Below the pieces are notes generated by a model. That model saw only the letters and a program-made list of their open reading frames with translations. It was not told the DNA's origin and ran no database searches. A stretch of DNA of 64,000 bases from Chloroflexota bacterium (lineage in GTDB: Bacteria; Chloroflexota; Anaerolineae; UBA4142). This document shows positions 1 to 8,250 of this stretch, piece by piece (within the stretch, counting starts at the first letter, position 1; each line of letters begins with the position of its first letter). The stretch spans positions 1-64,000 of the forward strand of contig JACRBM010000043.1 of the NCBI GenBank assembly GCA_016219275.1. Direction: 5' to 3'. A program made the position numbers and the translations under genes.

Positions 1-322
1 GCGTTCCGCCGGGCGTCCATCCCTCATTGCATTCGGGACAATTGCCTACGTGGACGCGAAATTCGCCCGCGTACTATAGCCCCGTAGCGAAGCGGAGTGG
101 GGGCGGGCGACCAGCCAACGGCTCACGCGGGGCAATTTCAATTGCCATTTTACCGGCGGGCATACTACAGTTTCGAAAAAAGAGGTGTTTGAAGAATAGC
201 ATAGTGAGAAGGTAAAAAGAACTACCAGATGGGGGGTTTTTTATCCCCCACCTGGTAGGGTGGCGCCGAGGTTTCGGCTCTATGCCCGCTCGCGGGTCTG
301 GAGCGATCATCAAGATTAGAAT
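1..322. other. Stretch with no confident gene
   Basis: No reading frame here resembles a protein. A short frame open from the window edge on the plus strand stops near base 79 and could be the tail of an upstream gene, but it is too short to judge. The stretch carries a strong hairpin at 222-258 and two smaller ones between 260 and 300, so it is probably a transcription-end or repeat region. Confidence 0.4.
222..258. terminator. Hairpin with T- and A-rich loop
   Basis: The arms CTACCAG (222-228) and CTGGTAG (252-258) are extended by a run of G paired with a run of C, around a loop of T residues. It could end transcription from either side. It lies beyond the 3' end of the minus-strand DinB-like gene and so may serve as its terminator, although it is about 65 bases away. 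Confidence 0.45.
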
Positions 323-747
323 TCAGCGTTTCAACGCCGCGTTCACTTCATCGAGATGTTCACCCTGGTGCAACGCGAGCACGATCCCGCGTTTGTTGTA
401 GGTGTAGATTTCTTCGAGTAATGCTGGCGGAAAACTTTCCAGTCGTTTGTCCAGTTGTTGAGCCGATTCAATCGCGATCCGCGCGGCGGCGCGCGGCGGG
501 ATCGCCGCCCACAGAGCGGGAGCGATAGGTCGTTCACAAAAATATCAATTTCTGGGATGAAGAGTTTGCCATCGCGTTCGGTCATATCGAGGTCGTACAT
601 CACGCGGCGATCCCAGAATGCCAGATGCGCCAGAGCGATGGCGACAGTCCAGCGTTCGCCGACGGCGTGTTGCATTTCATCGTCGGACAAGCGCGCCGCC
701 ACTGCGCGAATGCGCTCGGTGGATGCGCGGTTTTGTGCAATTCCCAC
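323..747 (-). pseudogene. DinB-like / mycothiol-isomerase-like protein, frameshifted
   Basis: The first about 75 residues look like a DinB / maleylpyruvate-isomerase N-terminal four-helix bundle (LSDDEMQHAVGERWTVA, then ALAHLAFWDRRV). After the 'SLPL' segment near base 520 the frame turns into arginine-rich nonsense. Shifting by one base restores a sensible end (WAAIPPRAAARIAIE, then LHQGEHLDEVNAALKR) that stops at 323-325. The gene therefore carries a one-base frameshift, either a real decay event or an assembly error. The final His of the metal-site region (LALHQGEH) sits in the shifted frame. The role of this family here is unknown. Confidence 0.7.
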
Positions 748-872
748 CTTTCCATTGCGCGCTTTGTTTGGCGTTTTTTACCCATTGAATACGCTGGTTT
801 TTATAAAGTAACTCAAGCCCGCAAAAAAAGAACGCGCAATCACGCCTACTTTAATTCGGATCAAGCGTTCCA

Positions 873-1799
873 TTATTTTGCTTTAGCGTCGCGTCGGTTC
901 GCGAAGATTGAGGCGACGATAGACACGGTTAAGATGACAGCAATCACGCCGAGTGAAATGGCAATCGGGATTTTAATGTCGAGCGCGGCGATAATCATCT
1001 TGATACCGACAAAACCAAGCACCAGGGAAAGACCGATCTTTAGATAGCGAAACGTGCCTATTGCGCCTGCCAGCAGAAAGTACAACGCGCGCAGTCCAAG
1101 TATTGCAAAAACGTTAGACGTATATACTATGAATGGGTCGGTGGTTATGGCAAAGATGGCAGGGATTGAATCCAGCGCAAAAATGAGATCGGTGGTTTCG
1201 ACGACGAGTAGCACGATGAACAATGGTGTTGCGACCAATTTGCCGCTCACGCGTGTAAAGAATTTTGCGCCATCATACTCTTGCGTAACAGGCATGATTT
1301 TTCGGAAGAGGTTGACGACAGGATTCTTTTCAGGATGCATGCCGCTTTCGTTCTGCGTCGCAAGTTTAACTGCAGTGTAAATCAGGAACGCGCCAAAGAT
1401 GTAGATGATCCACTCGAATTCGTGAATCAATGCTGAACCGACGGCAATTAGAATGCCGCGCATGATGAGCGCCCCCAAGATGCCCCAAAATAATACCTTG
1501 TGTTGCAATTCCCCAGAGGTGTGGAAGTAAGAAAAAATGACGACGAATACGAAAATGTTATCCACACTGAGCGACTTTTCAATCAAGTAACCCGTGAGAA
1601 ATTCGAGACCTTTCTCACTGCCCTGCATGTAAAAGATTGCCGCGTTGAATGCGAGTGCAACTGTAATCCACAGGAGACTCGTCAATAACGCCTCTTTGGG
1701 TTTAATAGTATGCGCTTTGCGATTGAATACACCCAAGTCCAGAGCCAGCATGATCGTGATGATTGTGGCAAAGACTGCCCAGTACAGAAATTCGTTCAT
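873..1799 (-). CDS. TerC family integral membrane protein (Alx-like)
   Basis: 308 residues with seven to nine hydrophobic segments. The TerC hallmarks are 'SLSVDNIFVFVVIF' near residue 80 and 'ETTDLIFALDSIPAIFAIT' near residue 207, which hold the acidic membrane residues of the family. TerC/Alx proteins are linked to tellurite resistance, manganese export and protection of secreted proteins; which applies here cannot be told. The length is normal for the family. It stands alone downstream, in transcription order, of the DUF1877 cassette gene. I looked for a yybP-ykoY manganese riboswitch in front of it and did not find a convincing one; that space holds an attC-like element instead. Confidence 0.9.
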   Translation of the reverse strand: MNEFLYWAVFATIITIMLALDLGVFNRKAHTIKPKEALLTSLLWITVALAFNAAIFYMQGSEKGLEFLTGYLIEKSLSVDNIFVFVVIFSYFHTSGELQHKVLFWGILGALIMRGILIAVGSALIHEFEWIIYIFGAFLIYTAVKLATQNESGMHPEKNPVVNLFRKIMPVTQEYDGAKFFTRVSGKLVATPLFIVLLVVETTDLIFALDSIPAIFAITTDPFIVYTSNVFAILGLRALYFLLAGAIGTFRYLKIGLSLVLGFVGIKMIIAALDIKIPIAISLGVIAVILTVSIVASIFANRRDAKAK

Positions 1800-1857
1800 G
1801 TTTTCTCTACTTACGAGTGTTCAAGACTGACAGATGAATTAACGATGCTGTCAAAAC

Positions 1858-1987
1858 GCATAACGGTGTGCGTTACCCGCTGGTGGGCGGGACGAGACAA
1901 CGCCTCTTTGATGGAACCAGCTTCAAGCCACGAAAAGCGCTTGAAAACGCGCAGACTCCCCAGCGTCGGGTGCACGCTTTGTTAGGC
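1858..1987 (-). repeat. attC-like recombination site (59-base-element-like)
   Basis: Read on the minus strand, the element opens with GCCTAAC, fitting the integron core RYYYAAC, then AAAGCGTGCACCCG. It ends with CGGGTAACGCACACC followed by GTTATGC. The inner halves are partly complementary, as in attC sites, and about 100 bases of imperfect palindrome lie between. It follows the stop of the DUF1877 gene by six bases, where a cassette attC should be. The closing core has one mismatch to GTTRRRY. The call rests on pattern alone; no integrase gene is in the window. Confidence 0.5.
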
Positions 1988-1993
1988 GCGTTT

Positions 1994-2596
1994 TCATGAC
2001 AAGCAAATTACCAGACCAAGGTTACGCTCTGCTGCTTGCTCAACAAAACTCTTTAGAACGCCAAAATACTCTTCACAGTAACCGAAAGTATCGTCTTCTT
2101 CAGGATTGCGCTCCCAAATGTCTGGATAAATCTCTAACTTTGTCATTTCTATAGGGTCAAAACGGCTTTTGAGAAACTCGCCATCAATTGGCTTCAATGC
2201 CGCATTTATCTTGTGGACGTCATCCGATGTGAAAACTCGGGCAGGACCATAACCGACATCAATATCACCAACTTCACCCCCACCCTTTACTAGGAAATTC
2301 AGAGGTGCTTCGCCTTCCCACGCAGATTTGGTAAGCATGTAGTGTAGACCGTGCCACGCTTTGTCAATATCTATATCGGCGATTTCATCTTCGGCGAGTA
2401 GGAGTTCCGCTGGTTGTTCAGTTTTACCATTCTTTCGTCCAAAAACCTTGCTGAAGAAACCCGATGGTTCTACACGGGCATTTTCATACGGATCTGGATC
2501 AGCTGAAGCAATGACTTTCCAAATAAGTGGCGGATCGGCAAGGACTTTCTGAATATTTGTATCGCTCAATGTGTAAATTACTAAGCACATGCTCAT
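1994..2596 (-). CDS. DUF1877 family protein, probable gene cassette
   Basis: 200 residues with the DUF1877 (YfbM-like) layout: a hydrophobic N-terminal strand, 'IDKAWHGLHYMLTK' near residue 78, a 'GYGPARVFTSDDV' segment near residue 117 and a C-terminal 'CEEYFGVLKSFVEQAAERN' helix. The function of the family is unknown. The gene is visibly poorer in G+C than its neighbours and is bordered by GTTAGGC/GCCTAAC cores at 1981-1987 and 2616-2622, the arrangement of an integron cassette. The start may be this ATG or the next one two codons in; both follow a weak AAGG. Confidence 0.85.
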   Translation of the reverse strand: MSMCLVIYTLSDTNIQKVLADPPLIWKVIASADPDPYENARVEPSGFFSKVFGRKNGKTEQPAELLLAEDEIADIDIDKAWHGLHYMLTKSAWEGEAPLNFLVKGGGEVGDIDVGYGPARVFTSDDVHKINAALKPIDGEFLKSRFDPIEMTKLEIYPDIWERNPEEDDTFGYCEEYFGVLKSFVEQAAERNLGLVICLS

Positions 2597-2615
2597 ATTT
2601 CATTTTCCTTGAAGC

Positions 2616-2622
2616 GCCTAAC
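2616..2622 (-). other. Integron-type core site GTTAGGC upstream of the DUF1877 gene
   Basis: Minus-strand GTTAGGC matches the GTTRRRY core and lies 20 bases upstream of the DUF1877 start. With the attC-like element downstream it would bound one mobile cassette. A full attC of a preceding cassette is not clear further upstream. Confidence 0.4.
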
Positions 2623-2669
2623 TATGACTTAAGCGGACAAATTTCCGCATGAGACCCCGCTGGGATTGT

Positions 2670-2691
2670 TATACAGAATTCTTTCTGTATA
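2670..2691. promoter_or_regulatory. Short AT-rich palindrome, possible operator
   Basis: The arms TATACAGAA (2670-2678) and TTCTGTATA (2683-2691) form a perfect 9-bp inverted repeat with a 4-base centre. It sits between the DUF1877 cassette and a MITE-like repeat. It resembles a repressor operator, but no adjacent divergent promoter is obvious. Confidence 0.3.
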
Positions 2692-2751
2692 ATTACCTAT
2701 GTGCGGATTATATAACAACTCCCAGGAAAGGTAAATGACATTGGGTAGCTC

Positions 2752-2881
2752 GACAAGGCTTTGTCATTGTCATTTCGACGAGCCGCGAAGCGTTTGCGAG
2801 GAGAAATCTCTGGTCGCGCAGGAAAAAGATTTCTCGCTTCGCTCGAAATGACAGCCTGGCGCGACTTTGACAAAGCCCTAG
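2752..2881. repeat. MITE-like nested palindrome
   Basis: The outer arms are GGCTTTGTCA (2757-2766) and TGACAAAGCC (2868-2877). The inner arms are TGTCATTTCGA (2769-2779) and TCGAAATGACA (2843-2853), and an AGAAATCT/AGATTTCT pair lies near the centre. The whole 130-base unit could fold into one long hairpin. It has no coding capacity and ends about ten bases before the stop of the response regulator gene, so it may also act in its 3' end. Confidence 0.6.
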
Positions 2882-2891
2882 CAAGTCCCCT

Positions 2892-3557
2892 CTACTTGAT
2901 CAACCCCAGCCGAATCGCCTTCACCGCGGCTTGCGTGCGGTCGTTCGTCCCCAGTTTTTGCAGGATGGTATGCGCGTGTCCTTTAACTGTTCCGACGCTG
3001 AGACTCAACACATCCGCAATCGCTTGATTCGTCAAGCCCTCAACCATCAAACGCAAAATATCTTTTTCACGCGCGGTCAGCGGCTCGATGTTTTCGGGTG
3101 GCGTGTCTTTACCGCCTGGCTCATTCTCCAAGTTGCGTAAGACGCTTTTGAGAAATTGGCTATCCACCATCGAAGTGCCGCTCGCCACCGCATAGATCGT
3201 CGCGAGCAAATCTTCCCGCGCGATGTCTTTGAGCACGAATCCCACCGCGCCGGCGGACAGCGAACGCAAGAGGTACGCGGTGCTGCGATACGTCGTCAGC
3301 ATGATCACGCGCGCCGACGACTTGGCATTCATCAATGTTTCCAACGCCTGAATGCCATCCATCCCCGGCATTCGCACATCCATCAACACGACGGTCGGTT
3401 TGAGTGCCAGTGCCATGCGAACCGCTTCGTCGCCGTTTTCCGCTTCGCCGACGATCCGCACGCGCGGCACGTTGAGCATACTGCGTAACCCAGTGCGTAC
3501 CATCGGATGATCGTCGGCGATGACGATGGTGATTTCCGAATTCATGTCACTGCTCAT
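2892..3557 (-). CDS. NarL/LuxR-family response regulator
   Basis: 221 residues. The receiver domain (about 8-125) has the acid pair D15/D16, phospho-acceptor D60 in 'LMDVRMPG' and the switch Lys in 'VLKDIA'. A LuxR-type helix-turn-helix follows (about 155-215), with 'PLTAREKDILRLMVEGLTN' and 'LSVGTVKGHAHTILQKL'. It is the output partner of the sensor kinase just upstream. The first ATG overlaps the kinase stop by 11 bases. A second ATG at 3545, directly after the kinase stop, is an equally good start. The two genes are clearly co-transcribed. Target genes are unknown. Confidence 0.92.
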   Translation of the reverse strand: MSSDMNSEITIVIADDHPMVRTGLRSMLNVPRVRIVGEAENGDEAVRMALALKPTVVLMDVRMPGMDGIQALETLMNAKSSARVIMLTTYRSTAYLLRSLSAGAVGFVLKDIAREDLLATIYAVASGTSMVDSQFLKSVLRNLENEPGGKDTPPENIEPLTAREKDILRLMVEGLTNQAIADVLSLSVGTVKGHAHTILQKLGTNDRTQAAVKAIRLGLIK

Positions 3558-5886
3558 TCACGCTCCTCTGAAATGCCGCGAGGGGTATCCGTACTGAAAT
3601 GCGCGTGCCGTGCCCGAGCTGGCTCGTGATCTCGCACGCGCCGCCCAGCATCTTGGCGCGTTCCCGCATACTGATCAAACCAAGCCGCTCGGTCTCATTC
3701 GTCAAGGCGGCAAGATCGAAACCACAGCCGGAATCCTGCACCTGCAAAAATAGATTGTTGGCATCGGATTGCAAATCCAGTTTGATGGTGTCCGTATGGG
3801 AATGTTTGCGCGCATTCGCGAGCGCCTCTTGCGCGATGCGAAAGATCGCGGTTTGGACCGCGGGACTCAATTCAATTCCATCCAAGTTAATCTGGGTTTC
3901 AGCGCGCCAACCTTCCTCCACGCACACATCAAGCACATAACGCCGCAGACCTTCCGCCAGACCCCAATCCTCCACGGCGGTCGGACGCAGTTCGGTGATG
4001 ACGCGGCGCGCTTCGGCAATCGCGCTTTGGATCAACGCGCGACTCTCCTCCAACTCGTGCCGCGCCGGCGCGTCCACGACCTGGGCGATCATCGAATTCA
4101 ACGTTTGCAGGTGCATGTTCGCGCTAATCACGAGTTGCGTCAATCCATCGTGCAAATCCAATCCAATCAGGCGACGTTCTTCATCTTGAATCTGCGCCAT
4201 CTTTTGCATCAGCGTCCGCACGCGCTCTTCGCGTTCAGCCAGACTGGTATACAGACGCGCGTTGCCCAGTGCAACCGCCGCTTGATCGGCGAGGAGACTC
4301 AAAATCCGTACGTCTTCACTCGTAAAGGTGCGCCGCGCGTCCAACACAATGTGCAACACACCCAGGATTTGTTCGCTCAGTTTCATCGGGAACGCAGCGG
4401 TGGAGGGCGCGGACCAACTTTGCGTATCGCCGGAATTGAACAGCGGTTCGCTCAACGCACCGTGGACGACGTGCGGTTGCCCAGTCGAGGCGACCACCGC
4501 GACGAGACTATCGGGACGCGGCGGCGTGGTCGCGCTGCTCCCATGCCTGCCGGCACTGGCGACCAGTTGCAATGCCCGCGCCGCGTCATCGCGCGTAAAA
4601 ATGTACACGTTCGACGCCTCGACGAGACCCAGGACGCTCGTGGCGATGGTGTTCAACACCTGGTCGAGATCGAGCGTGCTCGTAATGTGGAGACTCACCT
4701 GACGCAGTGTTTCGAGTTCCGCGAGACGCGCTTTCAAGCGCAACTCGCGCGTGGCGAGGTCGGTCATCATGTTGTTGAATGCTTCGGCGAGCCGCTTGAG
4801 TTCGTCGGTCGTGTTGACCGTGACCGGCTGTTCGAGATGACCCGCCGCGACGCGATCCGCGCCGCGCAGCAACGCCAGGATGTTTTGATTCATGCCGCGC
4901 GCGAGGCGTGTCGCAATGAACGCGGCAATCACCGTCATCGTGATCGGAACGACCAGACTGACGAGGATGGCGGTACCGACCGCCGCCCACAAATTCTGTT
5001 GCGCCTCGGCTAATTGTTGCGCCTCATGCGGCTGGATCTGTCCGACAATGACGCGTTGACCCGCCTGAAACATTTCGGCAAAGAAACGCGCGTACAACGA
5101 TTGCTGTTGATCGCGATCGCTGATCAATTGCGAGCCGATGTTTTGCAGGCGCGCGAACTGCGCGTCAATCCGATTCGCGCCGTCCGCCTCTGTCGCACGG
5201 TTCGCCATCGCGCGATACTGGGTCGCGTACTGCTGAAACTGGATCGTCGTCGCCGTAAATTGCGCGCGCGTGTTATCGTCCGGCAGGGTGAGATACGCGG
5301 TGACTGCCAGCAACATCCCCTGCGCGTTTTCGTTCATGCCATTGACCACGCGTTGGAAATCGGGATCGGTTCCGCGCAAGGGGAGCACTTGACTCAGCAA
5401 CAAACCGGTCAGTTGCGTCTCCGTGTCGAGCATGATTTCCAAATCGCTGGTCTGTTTGTCGTGCAGGCGAATCAAGTCCTTGCCGAGGTTGGCGGCATTC
5501 TGCCGCGTCTGCGCGAGTTCATTCGCCCAACGGCGTTCTTCATCGGTCGCGGCGAGCGATTGATACGTCGCCACGCTCGCGCCGAAAAGTGTGATTTGAT
5601 CTTCGAACTGGGTTGCAAATCCGGCGGCGCCTTCAAGGTGATAGCGGTAGAGCGCGGCTTCGGCGTTGCGGAGTTTTTCATGCGTCTCGACGGCAGCCAA
5701 CTGGCGCACGCGCGCGCTTTCGATCACTTGAAGCGAGGAGGATACGGAGCGCGCGAGAAAGAAAAGCGCGAGGATGTTGATGATGACTGCCAAGCCAAAG
5801 AGGAGCATCAGCACGAGCAGGCGCGTGCGGATGCTAATGTTTTCGATTCGATTGAGCAATCTATGCCAGACCTGGGTCAATCCCAT
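3547..5886 (-). CDS. NarX-like sensor histidine kinase (HAMP-GAF-HisKA_3)
   Basis: 779 residues. A transmembrane helix (about 22-46), a long extracytoplasmic helical sensor of roughly 250 residues and a second helix (about 298-325) are followed by HAMP, a GAF domain (about 395-545) and a HisKA_3/HATPase core. The phosphorylated His is H579 in 'LDLHDGLTQ', the pattern of the NarX/DegS class, which pairs with LuxR-type regulators like the one downstream. The N box is 'ALANARKHS' and the G box 'DSGCGFD'. The sensor helices are Gln- and Ala-rich like chemoreceptor sensor bundles, so the ligand cannot be guessed. A good promoter lies about 80 bases upstream. Confidence 0.93.
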   Translation of the reverse strand: MGLTQVWHRLLNRIENISIRTRLLVLMLLFGLAVIINILALFFLARSVSSSLQVIESARVRQLAAVETHEKLRNAEAALYRYHLEGAAGFATQFEDQITLFGASVATYQSLAATDEERRWANELAQTRQNAANLGKDLIRLHDKQTSDLEIMLDTETQLTGLLLSQVLPLRGTDPDFQRVVNGMNENAQGMLLAVTAYLTLPDDNTRAQFTATTIQFQQYATQYRAMANRATEADGANRIDAQFARLQNIGSQLISDRDQQQSLYARFFAEMFQAGQRVIVGQIQPHEAQQLAEAQQNLWAAVGTAILVSLVVPITMTVIAAFIATRLARGMNQNILALLRGADRVAAGHLEQPVTVNTTDELKRLAEAFNNMMTDLATRELRLKARLAELETLRQVSLHITSTLDLDQVLNTIATSVLGLVEASNVYIFTRDDAARALQLVASAGRHGSSATTPPRPDSLVAVVASTGQPHVVHGALSEPLFNSGDTQSWSAPSTAAFPMKLSEQILGVLHIVLDARRTFTSEDVRILSLLADQAAVALGNARLYTSLAEREERVRTLMQKMAQIQDEERRLIGLDLHDGLTQLVISANMHLQTLNSMIAQVVDAPARHELEESRALIQSAIAEARRVITELRPTAVEDWGLAEGLRRYVLDVCVEEGWRAETQINLDGIELSPAVQTAIFRIAQEALANARKHSHTDTIKLDLQSDANNLFLQVQDSGCGFDLAALTNETERLGLISMRERAKMLGGACEITSQLGHGTRISVRIPLAAFQRSVNEQ

Positions 5887-5965
5887 CGCCCATCCAAAAC
5901 TCAGCGCGACGATTCGATAGCCAACTAACTCTAGCGTATTCTTCTACAAACACGATCACAACTGC

Positions 5966-5994
5966 ATGATACAAGAATCAAGTATCATCGTCAA
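5966..5994 (-). promoter_or_regulatory. Sigma-70 promoter of the kinase/regulator pair
   Basis: On the minus strand TTGACG (5989-5994), a 17-base spacer and TATCAT (5966-5971) form a near-consensus promoter. Transcription would begin about 70 bases before the kinase ATG. Confidence 0.6.
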
Positions 5995-6037
5995 TTGGAG
6001 CCGCCCGCGTGAAAATCTCGCGCCGACTGGTGTTGCT

Positions 6038-6517
6038 CTATGCTAGGTCGCGCTTGGCTGGGTTCGCCGCACAAAATGTCGAAACGACGGTAAACCGTTC
6101 ACGTCCATGCGCGCCGGCGACGATGCCATCCCCGCAACGCAACCAGGCGTGAGCCACCATCTTTTCCGGCGCGGTCGTATCTTTGGCAACACCCAGGTAG
6201 AGCGTGGCGGGAATGCCGCGGCGCTGCAACAGGATGACGGCGGCTAGCGACTCGACCAGACACGTGCTCAACCACGGCACGCGCGCCGCGACGGCATGCA
6301 CTGCCCAACCGATGCACGCGGCTTGTGCCGCGCGCACAGAATCGAGCGTGACGGCATCAGCGCCTTGCGTCAAGCCCAGCCCGTCGGCAATGCGGCGGAA
6401 CGGAAACAAGTGAATTGCCGCGCGCATCATGCCAAGCCAGACCAATGCTTCGAATAACAACCAACGCTCCGACCAGGACGTGGCGCGCAATTTACGCAGA
6501 CGGTTTATCCAGCCCAT
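6038..6517 (-). CDS. Lasso-peptide B2-type transglutaminase-like protease
   Basis: About 159 residues from the ATG at 6517; a longer frame opens at 6562, but 'WINRLRKLRATSWSERWLLFEAL' is the usual family start. The B2 family (transglutaminase-like, PF13471) removes leader peptides from RiPP precursors. Catalytic Cys is in 'WLSTCLVESLA' and catalytic His in 'VAHAWLRCGDG'. The start overlaps the end of the PqqD-like gene by 26 bases, so the two are translationally coupled as B1/B2 usually are. No lasso cyclase or precursor was found in the window, so the natural product is unknown. Confidence 0.82.
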   Translation of the reverse strand: MGWINRLRKLRATSWSERWLLFEALVWLGMMRAAIHLFPFRRIADGLGLTQGADAVTLDSVRAAQAACIGWAVHAVAARVPWLSTCLVESLAAVILLQRRGIPATLYLGVAKDTTAPEKMVAHAWLRCGDGIVAGAHGRERFTVVSTFCAANPAKRDLA

Positions 6518-6785
6518 GCACCATCTGCTCGCTTTCCAATTCAGCCAGGAAATGCAGGACATCGTTGGCGATCTGCTCCGGCGTGCCCGCGAATTCCTGG
6601 CTCAATTGCCGGCACAATTCGTCCACGCGGCGCGGCGTCTCCAATAATTCCCAGATGCGTTTGCCGATCTGATCCAGCGCGATATAATTGTCGCTTGCCA
6701 GATTGAGGATCACAATGTCTTGATCCACCGCGCGGCTCACCAACCCTTCAGCGCGCACAACGCGCGTGTTCAATTCAATTGTCAT
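6492..6785 (-). CDS. PqqD-like RiPP recognition element (lasso B1 type)
   Basis: 97 residues forming the PqqD winged-helix fold: 'DIVILNLASDNYIALDQIG' strands followed by 'RIWELLETPRRVDELCRQL' and a long C-terminal helix. Such proteins bind the leader of a RiPP precursor and present it to the maturation protease, here the overlapping B2-like gene. With the sulfotransferase upstream it makes a three-gene minus-strand unit. The start ATG follows a weak GAAGAGTAG-like stretch. Confidence 0.82.
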   Translation of the reverse strand: MTIELNTRVVRAEGLVSRAVDQDIVILNLASDNYIALDQIGKRIWELLETPRRVDELCRQLSQEFAGTPEQIANDVLHFLAELESEQMVHGLDKPSA

Positions 6786-6796
6786 CTACTCTTCTC

Positions 6797-6836
6797 CACT
6801 GCTCACTGCTCACTGCTCACTGCTCACTGCTCACTG
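6797..6836. repeat. Tandem heptamer repeat (CACTGCT x5.7)
   Basis: The unit CACTGCT is repeated five full times plus CACTG, filling the short gap between the sulfotransferase stop and the PqqD-like start. A related degenerate heptamer tract (GTTGACT) sits in front of rtcB at 58400-58430. These resemble the short tandem heptamer repeats known from cyanobacterial and Chloroflexota intergenic DNA. Confidence 0.7.
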
Positions 6837-6837
6837 T

Positions 6838-7677
6838 TTACTGTTCACCATAACCAAATCGTCGCATCGTTTCACCATGTGTTTCGATCAATCGTCGCGC
6901 CAAATCAGGCGGCAACTCTTCCCGCCACGCGCCGACTTGCCCGCGTCGGAAAAATGCGCCGGACGCGGCGACGGATCGTTCGCGAAATCCCTGGGTCTGT
7001 TCCTGTCTTTGCAATTCCGAAAAATCGGAAAAGGCGACGGCGTGACGCACGCGCGTCGCGTCCCAGGGCAACCCGCAGAAACGCACCACCGCGCCAAACA
7101 CGGTTTCTGGATCGCGGCGCAGGTCTTCGTAGCGCACCACATGCACGCGCAGACCTGATTCGTCGAGCCAGGAACGCGCGTGCCCGCTCCACGAGCCAAG
7201 CGATTGGCGCAGTTGATCGGACAGTCCGCCGAGCGAACGCGACGTGGCGAACGTTGGATCGCAGAGATTTTCGACTGCCTTTGCCACGCTCACGCCATAA
7301 TGATGCGCGACCGACATTGCCATGTCCAACGGATTTCGTAAAATATAAATCACGCCGGCAGTAACATCGCTGGGAAAAAGCGGCTCGCCGCGATCCGTGC
7401 GCGCCCACGCGTCGTGAACTTTCATGTAGAGCATGTCCGGCGTTTCCCGCGCGAGACAACGATACACGCCGGGACGCAAGCGCGCGATGACGGCATCGCT
7501 CAATGCCGACGCTTCGACGCCGACCCACTCGTCGAACCAGAGGCGCGCGCTCGCGATCGGTCCGCCATCGAGCGCGTTGATGTTGGCGGGCGCGTCCGCC
7601 GCGCGCAAATAATTCGTGAGCAATGCGCGCATCCAGGTGTTGCCGGATTTGGGGTAGGAAGCAAGCCAGGTTATCAT
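6838..7677 (-). CDS. PAPS-dependent sulfotransferase
   Basis: 279 residues. The 5'-phosphosulfate loop is at the very N-terminus ('SYPKSGNTWMR', residues 7-17) and the 3'-phosphate site is 'YILRNPLDMAMSVAHHYG' (about 111-128), both canonical for sulfotransferase domain family 1. The C-terminal 'FFRRGQVGAWREELP' matches the PAPS-binding 'RKG..GdW' loop. The acceptor is unknown. Because it lies just upstream of the PqqD-like and B2-like genes on the same strand, it may modify a RiPP, although an unrelated small-molecule acceptor is equally possible. Confidence 0.9.
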   Translation of the reverse strand: MITWLASYPKSGNTWMRALLTNYLRAADAPANINALDGGPIASARLWFDEWVGVEASALSDAVIARLRPGVYRCLARETPDMLYMKVHDAWARTDRGEPLFPSDVTAGVIYILRNPLDMAMSVAHHYGVSVAKAVENLCDPTFATSRSLGGLSDQLRQSLGSWSGHARSWLDESGLRVHVVRYEDLRRDPETVFGAVVRFCGLPWDATRVRHAVAFSDFSELQRQEQTQGFRERSVAASGAFFRRGQVGAWREELPPDLARRLIETHGETMRRFGYGEQ

Positions 7678-8250
7678 CAGTCGTCAGTCGTCGGTAATCA
7701 GTATTCTAGCCACCTGATCGTTTGAAAAATGGACACGGATTAACATAGAATAACACAGGTAATCAAGGAAAAGAAATCGAGACTGTGGTACGGGGTGTCC
7801 CTCCAAATTTTGGAACACTCAACCTTGCGAAGGTTTTGACGACAAATCAAATAGGATTGCCGTTCAACCTGCGCAAGGTTTTTTCACCACCCAAAAACTT
7901 GACGCACACCCTGTGGTACGTCCGCTGATGCGGATGTGCCAACTCGAGCGTTTTGATGTAAACTAGAGCTATGAACCCAACACCCTCCAGCACCTCATCC
8001 AAACTACTTACTAACAATTCTATCACATCTCATACCCACTACAAATGGGGGTACCACGGCAATTCTCGTTGAACCAAATACGTTGCGGCATCCGAGAATC
8101 AAGACCTCGGCGTGCTCAAAATGATTGCGTAAGAACCCCGATGCGCCACCGACTCAACTTGCTTCAGCACCCGCCGGAGTTAAAGTTGTGACGGAGATCG
8201 GTAACCGGGCTATCGTCTCAACTGGTCCGACATTTTTAACGGAGGAAACT
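7678..8250. other. Intergenic stretch with small palindromes
   Basis: This 573-base gap between divergently oriented genes has no supported ORF. It holds two copies of a 15-base near-palindrome, AACCTTGCGAAGGTT at 7821-7835 and AACCTGCGCAAGGTT at 7866-7880, within an AT-richer segment. The second half (about 7990-8240) is the leader of the S41 protease gene. I found no promoter good enough to name. Confidence 0.5.

Noticed and set aside
27-313. Short frames on both strands at the window start
   Set aside because: They run through hairpins and have no protein-like composition or ribosome sites.
1800-1990. Manganese (yybP-ykoY) riboswitch before the TerC gene
   Set aside because: The conserved aptamer segments are not found; the structure there fits an attC-like element better.
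2752-2881. Insertion sequence
   Set aside because: There is no transposase frame; only nested inverted repeats remain, so it is listed as a MITE-like repeat.
3769-5013. Long plus-strand frame opposite the sensor kinase
   Set aside because: It is Arg/His-rich, has no ribosome site, and is explained by the third-base G/C bias of the kinase on the other strand.
6797-6836. CRISPR-like array
   Set aside because: The units are 7 bases with no spacers; it is a simple tandem repeat.
8125-8250. N-terminal extension of the S41 protease
   Set aside because: The extension lacks a ribosome site and would bury the signal helix; GGAGG fits the ATG at 8251.
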